The notes under the pieces are model-generated. The model worked only from the letters and a program-made list of their open reading frames with translations. It did no database searches and had not been told where the DNA came from. From contig CAWEAZ010000053.1 in NCBI GenBank assembly GCA_963807155.1, positions 52,534-116,533 on the forward strand: a stretch of DNA of 64,000 nucleotides, written 5' to 3'. Made by a program: the position numbers and the translations under genes. This stretch comes from JACCZX01 sp963807155 (GTDB taxonomy: Bacteria; Pseudomonadota; Gammaproteobacteria; Burkholderiales; Burkholderiaceae_F). Below are positions 49,239-59,411 of the stretch, piece by piece (position 1 is the first letter of the stretch; each line of letters starts with the position of its first letter).

Positions 49239-51161
49239 ATGCAATTTCCCGAATACTTTGATGTGATTGTCGTGGGCGGCGGCCATGCCGGAACCGAGGC
49301 TGCTTTGGCAGCCGCGCGGATCGGCAGCAAGACGCTGCTGCTGACGCATAGCCTGGAAACGCTGGGTCAGATGTCTTGCAATCCGTCGATCGGCGGCATT
49401 GGCAAGGGCCATCTGGTTAAGGAAATCGATGCGCTTGGCGGCGCCATGGCGGCCGCGGCTGACGAGGCCGGGATTCAATTCCGGATATTGAATCGCTCGA
49501 AGGGTCCGGCAGTGCGCGCCACGCGTGCACAGGCCGACCGGGTGCTGTATCGCCAGGCGATTCGTCGTCGTCTCGAAAACCAACCGAACCTGTGGCTGTT
49601 CCAGCAGCCTGTCGACGATTTACTGCTGGAGGGCGGCAGAGTTCGCGGCGCCGTGACCCAGTCAGGCATCCGCTTCAGCGGCTCGACGGTGGTGTTGACC
49701 GCAGGAACATTTTTGAACGGACTGATCCACATCGGATTGAGTCACTACGCCGCCGGCCGCGCCGGAGATCCCGCGGCCGTATCGCTTGCCGCACGCCTGA
49801 AGGAGCTGCAACTTCCGCAAGGCCGGCTGAAAACAGGTACGCCGCCGCGCATTGACGGCCGCACGATAGATTTCGCGGCGTGCGAAGAGCAGCTGGGTGA
49901 GTCCGATCCGGTGCCAGTGTTTTCGTTTCTTGGATCGCCCAGCCAACATCCGCGGCAAGTGTCGTGTTGGATCACGCACACCAACGAGCAGACACACGAC
50001 GTAATCCGCGCGAATTTGGATCGGTCGCCGATGTATTCGGGAGTGATCGAAGGCGTCGGCCCGCGCTATTGCCCATCGATCGAAGACAAGATTCACCGGT
50101 TCGCCGGCAAGTCCAGTCATCAAATATTTTTGGAACCCGAGGGGCTCGGCACACACGAGGTCTATCCGAACGGCATTTCGACATCCTTGCCTTTTGACGT
50201 GCAGCTTCAGGTCGTGCGGTCGATCGCCGGATTGAAGCAGGCTCATATCGTTCGCCCTGGCTACGCCATTGAGTATGACTACTACGACCCGCGAGCGCTG
50301 AAGAGCTCACTGGAGACCAAGGCCATAGCCGGGTTGTTCTTCGCCGGGCAGATCAACGGCACGACAGGTTACGAAGAAGCGGCGGCGCAGGGGTTGCTGG
50401 CCGGCATCAACGCGGCGCTTACTGCCGGCGGCCGCGACCCGTGGAGTCCGGCGCGCAACGAGGCCTACTTGGGCGTGCTGGTCGACGATCTAATCACGCG
50501 CGGGGTTGCCGAGCCTTATCGGATGTTCACGAGCCGTGCTGAGTACCGGCTGTCGCTGCGAGAGGACAACGCCGACGCACGCTTGACTCAGATCGGCCGT
50601 AGCGTTGGGTGTGTTGATGACGCTCGCTGGGACGCGTTTTGTCGCAAGCGAGATGCGGTCGCCAAAGAAGTGGAACGACTCAAGGCGACGTGGGTGAACC
50701 CTCACTTACTTGAAGAGGCCGAGGCTGTGCGGGTGATAGGACAGTCAATCGAGCGCGAGTACACGCTCGCCGACCTGCTGACGCGGCCGCACACCACTTA
50801 TGCCGGACTGGCGACACTTAAGCGGGCCGACGGTTCGAACGTTGGCGGCCCGGCAGTCATTGACGCTGGCGTTGCGGAACAAGTTGAAATTTCGATCAAG
50901 TACGCGGGCTACATTGCCCGCCAGCAGGGTGAAGTGGCGCGGCTTGAATCGCAGGAAACGACACGAATTCCCGCTTCGTTCAACTACGAAGATGTGCGCG
51001 GTCTGTCGTTTGAGGTCAGTCAGAAGCTCCGCGAGCAGCGGCCGGAAACGATTGGCCAGGCTTCGCGCATCTCCGGAGTAACGCCTGCTGCGATCTCATT
51101 GTTGTTGGTGCACCTCAAACGGCGCGGCAACGGCAGTGGCGAAGGACGTCTTGCCGCGTAA
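49239..51161 (+). CDS. mnmG: tRNA uridine-5-carboxymethylaminomethyl modification enzyme MnmG (GidA)
   Basis: 640 residues and intact. The FAD-binding start DVIVVGGGHAGTEAALAAARIG, MSCNPSIGGIGKGHLVKEIDALGG, the Cys region and the C-terminal helical domain with RPETIGQASRISGVTPAAIS fix the family. It works with MnmE on tRNA wobble uridine. ATG 49239 (MQFPEYFDVIVVGGG) is the natural start. It heads the mnmG-rsmG-parA-GNAT-parB series right after parS. Confidence 0.97.
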   Translation: MQFPEYFDVIVVGGGHAGTEAALAAARIGSKTLLLTHSLETLGQMSCNPSIGGIGKGHLVKEIDALGGAMAAAADEAGIQFRILNRSKGPAVRATRAQADRVLYRQAIRRRLENQPNLWLFQQPVDDLLLEGGRVRGAVTQSGIRFSGSTVVLTAGTFLNGLIHIGLSHYAAGRAGDPAAVSLAARLKELQLPQGRLKTGTPPRIDGRTIDFAACEEQLGESDPVPVFSFLGSPSQHPRQVSCWITHTNEQTHDVIRANLDRSPMYSGVIEGVGPRYCPSIEDKIHRFAGKSSHQIFLEPEGLGTHEVYPNGISTSLPFDVQLQVVRSIAGLKQAHIVRPGYAIEYDYYDPRALKSSLETKAIAGLFFAGQINGTTGYEEAAAQGLLAGINAALTAGGRDPWSPARNEAYLGVLVDDLITRGVAEPYRMFTSRAEYRLSLREDNADARLTQIGRSVGCVDDARWDAFCRKRDAVAKEVERLKATWVNPHLLEEAEAVRVIGQSIEREYTLADLLTRPHTTYAGLATLKRADGSNVGGPAVIDAGVAEQVEISIKYAGYIARQQGEVARLESQETTRIPASFNYEDVRGLSFEVSQKLREQRPETIGQASRISGVTPAAISLLLVHLKRRGNGSGEGRLAA

Positions 51162-51175
51162 TTGCCGCCGACACT

Positions 51176-51865
51176 TTGCAGCCGCACCTTTCGCAAGACA
51201 ATCCTGCAGGGCTGGTCACCGCTGACGCCGTCATGAACGGCGCAGCAGAACTCGGGCTACAACTTGATTTTTCGCAAGCGGATACGCTGGCCCGCTATGC
51301 CGCACTGTTGATGCGCTGGAATGCCGTGCATAACCTGACCGCCATCGAGGCACCCGCGCACGTGCTGTCGCATCATTTGCTCGACTCGCTGGCGATCGTC
51401 CCGGAGGTGCAACGTATCGCCAACCAACGCTCGATTCGGATACTCGACGTGGGGGCAGGCGGCGGCCTGCCCGGCGTTGCGCTCGCGATAGCGGCGCCAA
51501 ATTTGCGGGTGACGCTCGTCGATAAAGTGCAAAAGAAGATTGCGTTTTTGACGCAGGCGAAGATCGAGCTTGCACTGAACAACATTGATTGCGTGCACTC
51601 GAGAGTCGAGACGCTGCAGATTGAGTCTCCCTTTGAGCTCATTGTGTCGCGCGCTTTTGCAACGCTGACGGAGTTTGTCGGCTTGAGCCGGCATCTGCTT
51701 GCTTCGCAAGGCTGGTGGTTGGCGATGAAGGGTGCGCTGCCGAGTGACGAACTCGCCGAGCTGGCGCACTCGATGCCCGACGTGCGGGTGTCACGCACGG
51801 TCCGATTGCAGGTGCCGTATCTGGATGCAGAGCGACATCTGGTGTTGATGCAGGTTGCTCAGTAA
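51176..51865 (+). CDS. rsmG: 16S rRNA (guanine-527-N7)-methyltransferase RsmG (GidB)
   Basis: 229 residues from the TTG at 51176, or about 210 from the ATG at 51233; the second fits the usual length better. The SAM site ILDVGAGGGLPGVALAI, then WNAVHNLTAI and FELIVSRAFATL are family marks. It methylates G527 of 16S rRNA. It lies 14 bp after mnmG and ends immediately before the parA start. Confidence 0.94.
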   Translation: MQPHLSQDNPAGLVTADAVMNGAAELGLQLDFSQADTLARYAALLMRWNAVHNLTAIEAPAHVLSHHLLDSLAIVPEVQRIANQRSIRILDVGAGGGLPGVALAIAAPNLRVTLVDKVQKKIAFLTQAKIELALNNIDCVHSRVETLQIESPFELIVSRAFATLTEFVGLSRHLLASQGWWLAMKGALPSDELAELAHSMPDVRVSRTVRLQVPYLDAERHLVLMQVAQ

Positions 51866-52649
51866 GTGGCGCGCATCTTCTGCATCGCCAATCAAAAGGG
51901 CGGCGTCGGAAAAACGACAACAGCGGTCAATCTGGCGGCCGGGATCGCGGCGCATGGCCAGCGCGTACTGCTAGTCGACCTCGATCCGCAGGGCAATGGC
52001 ACGATGGGAAGCGGGATCGACAAACGCACGCTTTCGGCCACCGTGTATCAGGTGTTGCTCGGCATGTCCGACGTGCGAGCTGCCCGCCAGCACGCCGAGC
52101 ACGGCGGATACGACGTACTCGGCGCCAATCGCGAACTAGCGGGAGCCGAGATTGAGCTCGTCGACCTCGATCATCGCGAAACACGCCTAAAGGAGGCGCT
52201 GGAATCCGTGCAAAGATCAGTACGAGTTCATTCTCATCGATTGCCCGCCGTCGCTGTCGCTACTGACATTGAACGGTCTATGCGCCGCCCACGGCGTCAT
52301 CATTCCGATGCAGTGCGAGTACTTCGCGCTCGAAGGGCTCGCCGATCTGGTCAACACGATTCAGCGCGTCGCAGCGCATCTAAATCCGGATCTGCGCATC
52401 ATCGGTTTGCTGCGCGTGATGTTCGACGCTCGCATGACGCTGCAACAGCAGGTATCGGAGCAACTGGTTGCGAAATTCGGCGACAAGGTGTTCGACACGA
52501 TCATTCCGCGCAACGTCCGATTGGCGGAAGCGCCGAGTTACGGACTGCCAGGCGTTGTCTACGATCGTGCCTCGAAAGGCGCACAAGCGTATGTCGCATT
52601 CGGCGCCGAAATGATTCGTCGCGTGCACGCTCTGGAGCGCGCGGCGTGA
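51866..52649 (+). CDS. parA: Chromosome partitioning ATPase ParA/Soj (one frame break)
   Basis: About 261 codons. The deviant Walker A KGGVGKTT starts right after IFCIANQ, then DLDPQGNGTMGSG, the Walker B-like ILIDCPPSLSLLTLNGL and IPMQCEYFALEGLADL. A frame change near 52212 separates the halves. It moves ParB-parS complexes as an ATP-dependent, DNA-binding switch. The start is the GTG at 51866, directly after the rsmG stop TAA. The essential role in segregation argues that the break is an error. Confidence 0.94.
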
Positions 52650-52706
52650 TGCACGGAGTCCGGGAGATGCTTGATCCGACGTCGATTCCTGCGGCCCTGC
52701 GTGCTA

Positions 52707-53482
52707 ATGAACATCTAGCATTCCTGTCACGCTGGCGGCACGCATCGAAGACGCTTCCCTCTCTGTGTCGCAGCCGGCGCAGCAGAGTTTCTTTGACGGC
52801 TGGCTGTTGAGATATTCGCCTGGAAAGGCGAAGCGCGCCCGTTCGATCAACAGCATCGGCGCTGGCGTCTTGCCGCTTGCCGAGAAACTCTCGCACTGCA
52901 TTGATTTCTATCAGCAGCACGATCTGCCGTGTTTGTTTCGCATCACGCCGTTTTCACATCCGCACAACCTGGACGCTGAGTTGGCAGCCGCTGGTTTCGA
53001 GCGCGCATCAGGACACCCGCGTGATGTCCGTTGCACTTTCGCAGATTGAGCGAAGCACGGCGCCATCGGCGGCGCAGTCGGTGCGCGCCGAGCAATTTGC
53101 GGCGGCGTTTTGCGAACTGCACGGGCTCGACCCGGCCAAGGCAAGCGCAGAGCGTGAGCGATACACGAGGGCGGCCGATCGTAGTGTGTTCGTAGTTCAG
53201 AGGGATGGCGACACACCCATCGCGTGCGGAAGCCTTGCGATGGAAGGCAAGCTCGCCGGCATCTTCGGCATGGTGACTGCGGTCGAGCATCGCGGCCGTG
53301 GCGTCGCCAGCGCGATCGTCGCAAAGCTACTGCGCGATGCGCGTGTCGCTGGCGCCGAGATGGCGTATTTGCAGGTCGAGGCAGACAACGCAGCGGCACG
53401 TCGGGCATATTCGAAGTTCGGATTCAAGGATTGCTATGCGTACTGGTATCGCGCTCCATCGGGCAGCGGGAACAACCTATGA
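52707..53482 (+). CDS. GNAT-family N-acetyltransferase between parA and parB (two frame breaks)
   Basis: About 258 codons. I take the ATG at 52707: with one base removed near 52717 it gives MNISIPVTLAARIEDASL and joins the FFDGWLLRYSPGKAKRAR region. A second break lies near 53020. The C-terminal half has the acetyl-CoA signature VTAVEHRGRGVASAIVAKLL and QVEADNAAARRAYSKFGF. The N-terminal half is probably a degenerate second GNAT fold. A GNAT gene between parA and parB is known from Burkholderiales neighbours; its target is not known. Confidence 0.8.
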
Positions 53483-53494
53483 ACGAGCTGCAAC

Positions 53495-54343
53495 ATGAAG
53501 CGCAATAAGGGGCTCGGGCGCGGGCTCGATGCTTTGCTAGGCGGCGAAAGCACGTCGACCGCGGCTTCCACGGGCGTGTTGCCGCTCGATCAGCTACGGC
53601 CCGGCAAATACCAGCCGCGCACGAAGATGAACCCCGAATCCTTGCGTGAGTTGGCCGAATCGATCAAGGCGCAAGGAGTCATGCAGCCCGTTCTCGTGCG
53701 CTCCGTCGGCGACGGCTACGAAATCATCGCCGGTGAGCGTCGTGTGCGCGCGGCCGCCATGGCAGGCCTGCACGAAGTTCCGGTCATCATCAAGCAGGTG
53801 TCCGATAACGCGGCGCTCGCGATGGCGCTGATTGAAAACATCCAGCGCGAAGACTTGAATCCGCTGGAGGAAGCGCATGGAGTGCAGCGGCTGATACGCG
53901 AATTTCACTTCACGCACGAGCAGGCTGCTGAAGCCATCGGCCGGTCGCGCAGCGCCACTACCAATCTGCTGCGGCTAACCAACCTTGCGGCGCCGGTGCA
54001 GCAGATGGTGTTGGACGGAAAGCTGGATATGGGTCACGCACGCGCGCTGCTGGCGCTAAGCGCCGCGCAGCAGATTCAGCTCGGCAACCGCATCGCCGCT
54101 GATCAGCTTTCGGTGCGCGCAACCGAAGCGCTCGTGGCGCGTGGAGGCGCAGCAAAGGCTCGCAAGGGATCGAAAAAGGCGCCGGCACGCGCGCGCGACA
54201 TCGTGCGGCTCGAAGACGAGTTGGCCGATACCCTGGGGGCAGACGTGCGGTTGCAGGCCGATGCGCGCGGCAAGGGCGAACTGACGATCAAATTTGCCAG
54301 CCTGGATCAGCTTGAAGGCATCGTCGCCCGACTCAGCCGCTGA
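53495..54343 (+). CDS. parB: Chromosome partitioning protein ParB/Spo0J
   Basis: 282 residues and intact. KGLGRGLDALL at the start is the ParA-activating motif; YQPRTKMNPESLRELAESI, GERRVRAAAMAGL (the CTP-binding GERR) and IENIQREDLNPLEEA follow; the helix-turn-helix is at FTHEQAAEAIGRSRSATTNLLRL. It binds the parS sites at 49.1 kb and slides as a CTP clamp. ATG 53495, 12 bp after the GNAT gene. The C-terminus has a basic linker and dimer domain. Confidence 0.97.
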   Translation: MKRNKGLGRGLDALLGGESTSTAASTGVLPLDQLRPGKYQPRTKMNPESLRELAESIKAQGVMQPVLVRSVGDGYEIIAGERRVRAAAMAGLHEVPVIIKQVSDNAALAMALIENIQREDLNPLEEAHGVQRLIREFHFTHEQAAEAIGRSRSATTNLLRLTNLAAPVQQMVLDGKLDMGHARALLALSAAQQIQLGNRIAADQLSVRATEALVARGGAAKARKGSKKAPARARDIVRLEDELADTLGADVRLQADARGKGELTIKFASLDQLEGIVARLSR

Positions 54344-54367
54344 AGGATGCGCGTTCGGTGCCGCACT

Positions 54368-54397
54368 TTGACCCGCCTTCTTGCGCCGCAGTACAAT
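54368..54397 (+). promoter_or_regulatory. Promoter of the atp operon
   Basis: TTGACC (54368-54373), 18-bp spacer, TACAAT (54392-54397), 50 bp before atpI. Both elements match sigma-70 sites well, and a T-run follows. It is the only good promoter-like sequence between parB and the ATP synthase genes. Confidence 0.7.
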
Positions 54398-54447
54398 GCG
54401 CAGCTTTTTTTATTTACGACTTGCTCTAATTCCCGTCTAGTCCACCC

Positions 54448-54816
54448 ATGTCTTTCGCACTGAGCCAGCCGATTCGAACGGTGCTCAGGTGGCAGCTTCT
54501 CGCCACCGCGTTAGCCATCGTCGTGCTCGGTTGGATCGCCGGCACGCACGGCGCAATCTCTGCCGCGCTCGGCGGCGCGATCAGTATCACAGCCGGACTC
54601 GCGGCGGCGTGGTTTGCGTTGCGCAAGCCGGCGCGCGATCCGGCCACTGCGGTCACCAGTGCATTGATTGCGGAAGGCTTGAAAGTTTTTCTGATCGTCG
54701 CCGGATTGGCGGCGGTTTTCATTTTGTACAAGAGTGTGGTGGCCTTCGGCTTCATCGCGACGTTTGCGATCACGACGGTCTTGTTCTCGATGGCCCTTTT
54801 CGTCAGAGAAACCTAG
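54448..54816 (+). CDS. atpI: ATP synthase accessory protein AtpI
   Basis: 122 residues with four membrane helices (TVLRWQLLATALAIVVLGW, GAISAALGGAISITAGLAAAWFAL, VFLIVAGLAAVFILY, FGFIATFAITTVLFSM). It is the first gene of the atp operon and matches the AtpI family, which helps c-ring assembly and Mg uptake. Its sequence is weakly conserved, so the name rests partly on position. ATG 54448. Confidence 0.85.
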   Translation: MSFALSQPIRTVLRWQLLATALAIVVLGWIAGTHGAISAALGGAISITAGLAAAWFALRKPARDPATAVTSALIAEGLKVFLIVAGLAAVFILYKSVVAFGFIATFAITTVLFSMALFVRET

Positions 54817-54820
54817 CGCC

Positions 54821-55621
54821 GTGGCGACCGAAGAACAGCTGACACCGACTTCCTACATCGCTCATCACCTGACGTTCAATGCGTCGGGCGAGGGGTTCTG
54901 GGCGGTTCATTGGGACACGATCGCCGTGTCGGTGCTGCTCGGAGTGGTCGCGCTGGGCTTCCTGCGCTGGGTCGTCAGCGGCGCCACCGCCGGCGTGCCT
55001 GGGAGGCGCCAGGCGTTCGTCGAGTGGCTAATCGACTTCGTCGACGATCAGGTCAAGGGCATCTATCACGGCGATTCGCATCGCTTGGTCGCTGCTATCG
55101 CACTCACCGTATTCCTGTGGGTGTTGTTGATGAATGCGATGGACTTTCTGCCCGTCGACCTGATGCACTTCTTTCACAAGTACGTGCTGGGGCAGGAACA
55201 CTTCCGCAATGTGCCCACCGCCGACGTCAATACGACCTTTGCGCTGGCCCTGTCGGTGTGGCTGCTGATGATTTACTACTCGATCGCCGTCAAAGGCTTC
55301 GGCGGTTGGATGTACGAACTGTTCTGCACGCCGTTCGGAAAGAATCCTCTGCTTTGGATTCCGAACCTGCTGTTCAATCTGGTCGAGTTGATCTCACGCC
55401 CGCTGTCGCATTCGCTGCGGTTGTTCGGCAACATGTACGCGGGCGAGATCATTTTCCTGCTGCTGTGGACAATGGCAGCAGCCGGGCTGGTCGGCACCGT
55501 GGCGAGCATCTTTCTCGCGCTCGGCTGGTCGATCTTTCACATCCTGATCGTCGGATTGCAGGCCTACATCTTCATGATGTTGACCGTGGTCTACATCGCG
55601 ATCGCGCACGAACATCATTGA
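54821..55621 (+). CDS. atpB: ATP synthase Fo subunit a
   Basis: 266 residues. SYIAHHLTF at the start, MNAMDFLPVDL, and the essential-Arg helix ISRPLSHSLRLFGNMYAGEIIF are all present. It forms the proton half-channels against the c-ring. The GTG at 54821 (VATEEQLTPTSYIAHH) is 4 bp after atpI stops. No break. Confidence 0.96.
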   Translation: MATEEQLTPTSYIAHHLTFNASGEGFWAVHWDTIAVSVLLGVVALGFLRWVVSGATAGVPGRRQAFVEWLIDFVDDQVKGIYHGDSHRLVAAIALTVFLWVLLMNAMDFLPVDLMHFFHKYVLGQEHFRNVPTADVNTTFALALSVWLLMIYYSIAVKGFGGWMYELFCTPFGKNPLLWIPNLLFNLVELISRPLSHSLRLFGNMYAGEIIFLLLWTMAAAGLVGTVASIFLALGWSIFHILIVGLQAYIFMMLTVVYIAIAHEHH

Positions 55622-55643
55622 CTTTCTAACAAGGGCAAACATT

Positions 55644-55916
55644 ATGGAAAAGCTTCAATTGCTGGCGATGGTTCAGGCGTACACCAGCATCGGCATCGGA
55701 TTAATGATCGGCCTCGGTGCCTTGGGCGCCTGCGTCGGCGTCGGCATCATGTGCAGCCGCTTTCTTGAAGGTGCCGCGCGCCAGCCGGAATTGATGCCGC
55801 AGCTTCAGGCGAAGGTGTTTCTATTGCTCGGCCTGATCGACGCGTCGTTCATTATCGGCGTCGGCCTGGCGATGTTCTTCGCCTTCGCCAACCCGTTGCT
55901 GACGGTGCTTAACTAG
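55644..55916 (+). CDS. atpE: ATP synthase Fo subunit c
   Basis: 90 residues, two helices joined by the conserved loop ARQPEL. The ion-binding Asp is in LLGLIDASFIIGVG. The N-terminal helix carries the Gly-rich packing motif (GLGALGACVGVGIM). The proton-type context suggests H+ use. ATG 55644 has AAGGG upstream. YidC of this window is the expected insertase. Confidence 0.96.
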   Translation: MEKLQLLAMVQAYTSIGIGLMIGLGALGACVGVGIMCSRFLEGAARQPELMPQLQAKVFLLLGLIDASFIIGVGLAMFFAFANPLLTVLN

Positions 55917-55926
55917 TTCGCAAACG

Positions 55927-56401
55927 ATGAACTTCAACCTGACCTTGATCGCGCAAGCGATCACGTTCGCGCTGTTTATCTGGTTTTGCAACCGGTATGT
56001 GTGGCCGTTTATCACCCGCGCGATGGACGAGCGGCAGAAGAAAGATCATCGCCGGCCTTGCCGATGCCGAGCAGGCGCGCGTCACGCTCGAGAATGCTTC
56101 GAAGCAGGCCGACCTGTCGGTAGGCGAAGCACGCCAGCGCTCATCGCAGATCATTTTGCAGGCTGAGCAGCGTGCCACGCAGATGATCGAGGAGGCCAAA
56201 AGCGCGGCACGCACCGAAGGCGCGCGCGAAAAGGCTGCTGCTCAAGCCGAGATCGAGCAGCAAATGGCGAGTGCAAAGGATCAACTGCGCGAACAAGTCG
56301 CCTTGTTGGCGGTCGCGGGTGCAGAAAAGATTCTTCAGAAGGAAGTCAATGCACAGGCGCATGCCGAATTGCTGAAGCAACTGCGCGAGCAACTGCGCTA
56401 G
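55927..56401 (+). CDS. atpF: ATP synthase Fo subunit b (one frame break)
   Basis: About 157 codons. The membrane helix (LIAQAITFALFIWFCNRYVWPFI) is followed by the long coiled-coil stalk. The frame breaks at about 56040, in cagaagaaagatcatc: removing one A of the short A-run gives ERQKKIIAGLADAEQAR, the normal family sequence. This is a plain single-base insertion, in an essential gene. The dimer of b links Fo to F1. Confidence 0.95.
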
Positions 56402-56410
56402 GCGTCACCG

Positions 56411-56950
56411 ATGGCCGAGAACCTGACGATCGCGCGCCCGTATGCGGAAGCCGTGTTCGCTTCGGCCGACGCCGGCGGCAAGCTGCAGCAGTGGTCGCAA
56501 GCGTTGCAGCGGCTGGCGATGATTGTGTCCGATCCCGATATGCATAACGCGATCGGCGATCCTAAGGTCGGGCCGGAGCAACTCTACGGCCTGGTCGCAG
56601 CCGGAACCGGTGATGCGTTGAACGCGGAAGCGCAGAACTTCGTGCGCGTGCTGATAGAAAACGATCGACTGGCTGTGCTGCCCGAAATTGCGACGCTGTT
56701 CGAAGCACTAAAAAACGAGCGCGAGGGCGTGATCGAAGCGCAGATCGAAAGTGCGTTTCCAGTTGACGACGCCGCGCTGGCGCAACTGGTCGGCGATCTC
56801 GAGCGGCGTTTCAAGCGCAAGGTGCGGCCGCAAGTCACGATCGATCGCGCGTTGATCGGCGGAGCGCTGATCACCGTCGGCGATGAAGTAATCGACGGCA
56901 CGGTGCGGGGCCGGCTCGCCAGCATGGCATCGGCGCTGCGCACGGATTAA
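56411..56950 (+). CDS. atpH: ATP synthase F1 subunit delta
   Basis: 179 residues. IARPYAEAVFASA at the start, the six-helix N-terminal domain and the C-terminal RKVRPQVTIDRALIGGALITVGDEVIDGTVRGRL are the delta/OSCP pattern (read RKVRPQ... from FKRKVRPQ). It joins the b stalk to the alpha3beta3 head. It starts 9 bp after atpF and ends 21 bp before atpA. No break. Confidence 0.95.
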   Translation: MAENLTIARPYAEAVFASADAGGKLQQWSQALQRLAMIVSDPDMHNAIGDPKVGPEQLYGLVAAGTGDALNAEAQNFVRVLIENDRLAVLPEIATLFEALKNEREGVIEAQIESAFPVDDAALAQLVGDLERRFKRKVRPQVTIDRALIGGALITVGDEVIDGTVRGRLASMASALRTD

Positions 56951-56971
56951 GTCACACACACAGGAAATTCA

Positions 56972-58511
<1,540 letters not shown>

Positions 58512-58514
58512 TTC

Positions 58515-59396
58515 ATGCCGAGTACCAAAGAGATCCGCGGCAAGATCAAGAGCGTGCAAAACACGCGCAAGATCACCAAAGCAATGGAGATGGTTGCCGC
58601 GTCAAAGATGCGCAAGGCGCAGGAGCGCATGCGCCAGATCCGGCCGTACGGCGACAAGATTCGCAACATCGTCGCGCATCTGTCGCTGGCAAACCCAGAG
58701 TACAAGCATCCCTTTGTTCTCAAGCGCGAGGGCAAGAAGGCGGCGGGCGTGATTCTGATCACGACCGACAAGGGTCTGTGCGGTGGTTTGAATACGAACA
58801 TTCAGCGCGCAGTGCTGGCGAAGGTGAAGGAACTGTCGGCGCAGGACGTGCAGGTGCTCGCCACCGCGATCGGCAACAAGGGTTTCGGTTTTCTGCAGCG
58901 GCTCAATGCGAACGTTGTCTCGCACTACGTTCAGATGGGCGACCGGCCGCATATCGAAAATCTGATCGGCCCGGTCAAGGTGCTGCTCGATCAGTACGCC
59001 GAAGGCAAGCTCGACGCGGTGTATCTGGCGTACACACGCTTCGTCAACACGATGAAGCAGGAGCCGGTGATCGAGCAGTTGCTGCCGCTGACGGCTGAAC
59101 GGCTGGCGCAGACCGAAGAAGAAAAGCGAGCGTACGCGTGGGACTACATCTACGAGCCCGACCCGCGCGCAGTGATCGACACGCTGATGGTGCGTTACGT
59201 CGAGGCGCTGATCTACCAGTCGGTCGCGGAAAACCAGGCGTCCGAGCAAAGCGCGCGCATGGTCGCGATGAAGGCAGCGTCGGATAACGCTAAGAAGTTG
59301 ATCGAAGAATTGCAGCTCGTCTACAACAAGACGCGGCAGGCGGGTATTACGAAAGAGATTTCGGAAATCGTAGGCGGCGCAGCCGCCGTTTCATAA
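58515..59396 (+). CDS. atpG: ATP synthase F1 subunit gamma
   Basis: 293 residues, unbroken. The N-terminal helix (STKEIRGKIKSVQNTRKITKAMEMVAASKMRKAQERM) and C-terminal helix (SARMVAMKAASDNAKKLIEELQLVYNKTRQAGITKEISEIVGGAAA) form the coiled-coil shaft. It rotates in the F1 head. It starts 3 bp after atpA. Confidence 0.97.
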   Translation: MPSTKEIRGKIKSVQNTRKITKAMEMVAASKMRKAQERMRQIRPYGDKIRNIVAHLSLANPEYKHPFVLKREGKKAAGVILITTDKGLCGGLNTNIQRAVLAKVKELSAQDVQVLATAIGNKGFGFLQRLNANVVSHYVQMGDRPHIENLIGPVKVLLDQYAEGKLDAVYLAYTRFVNTMKQEPVIEQLLPLTAERLAQTEEEKRAYAWDYIYEPDPRAVIDTLMVRYVEALIYQSVAENQASEQSARMVAMKAASDNAKKLIEELQLVYNKTRQAGITKEISEIVGGAAAVS

Positions 59397-59411
59397 CTGG
59401 GTCACGTAACT

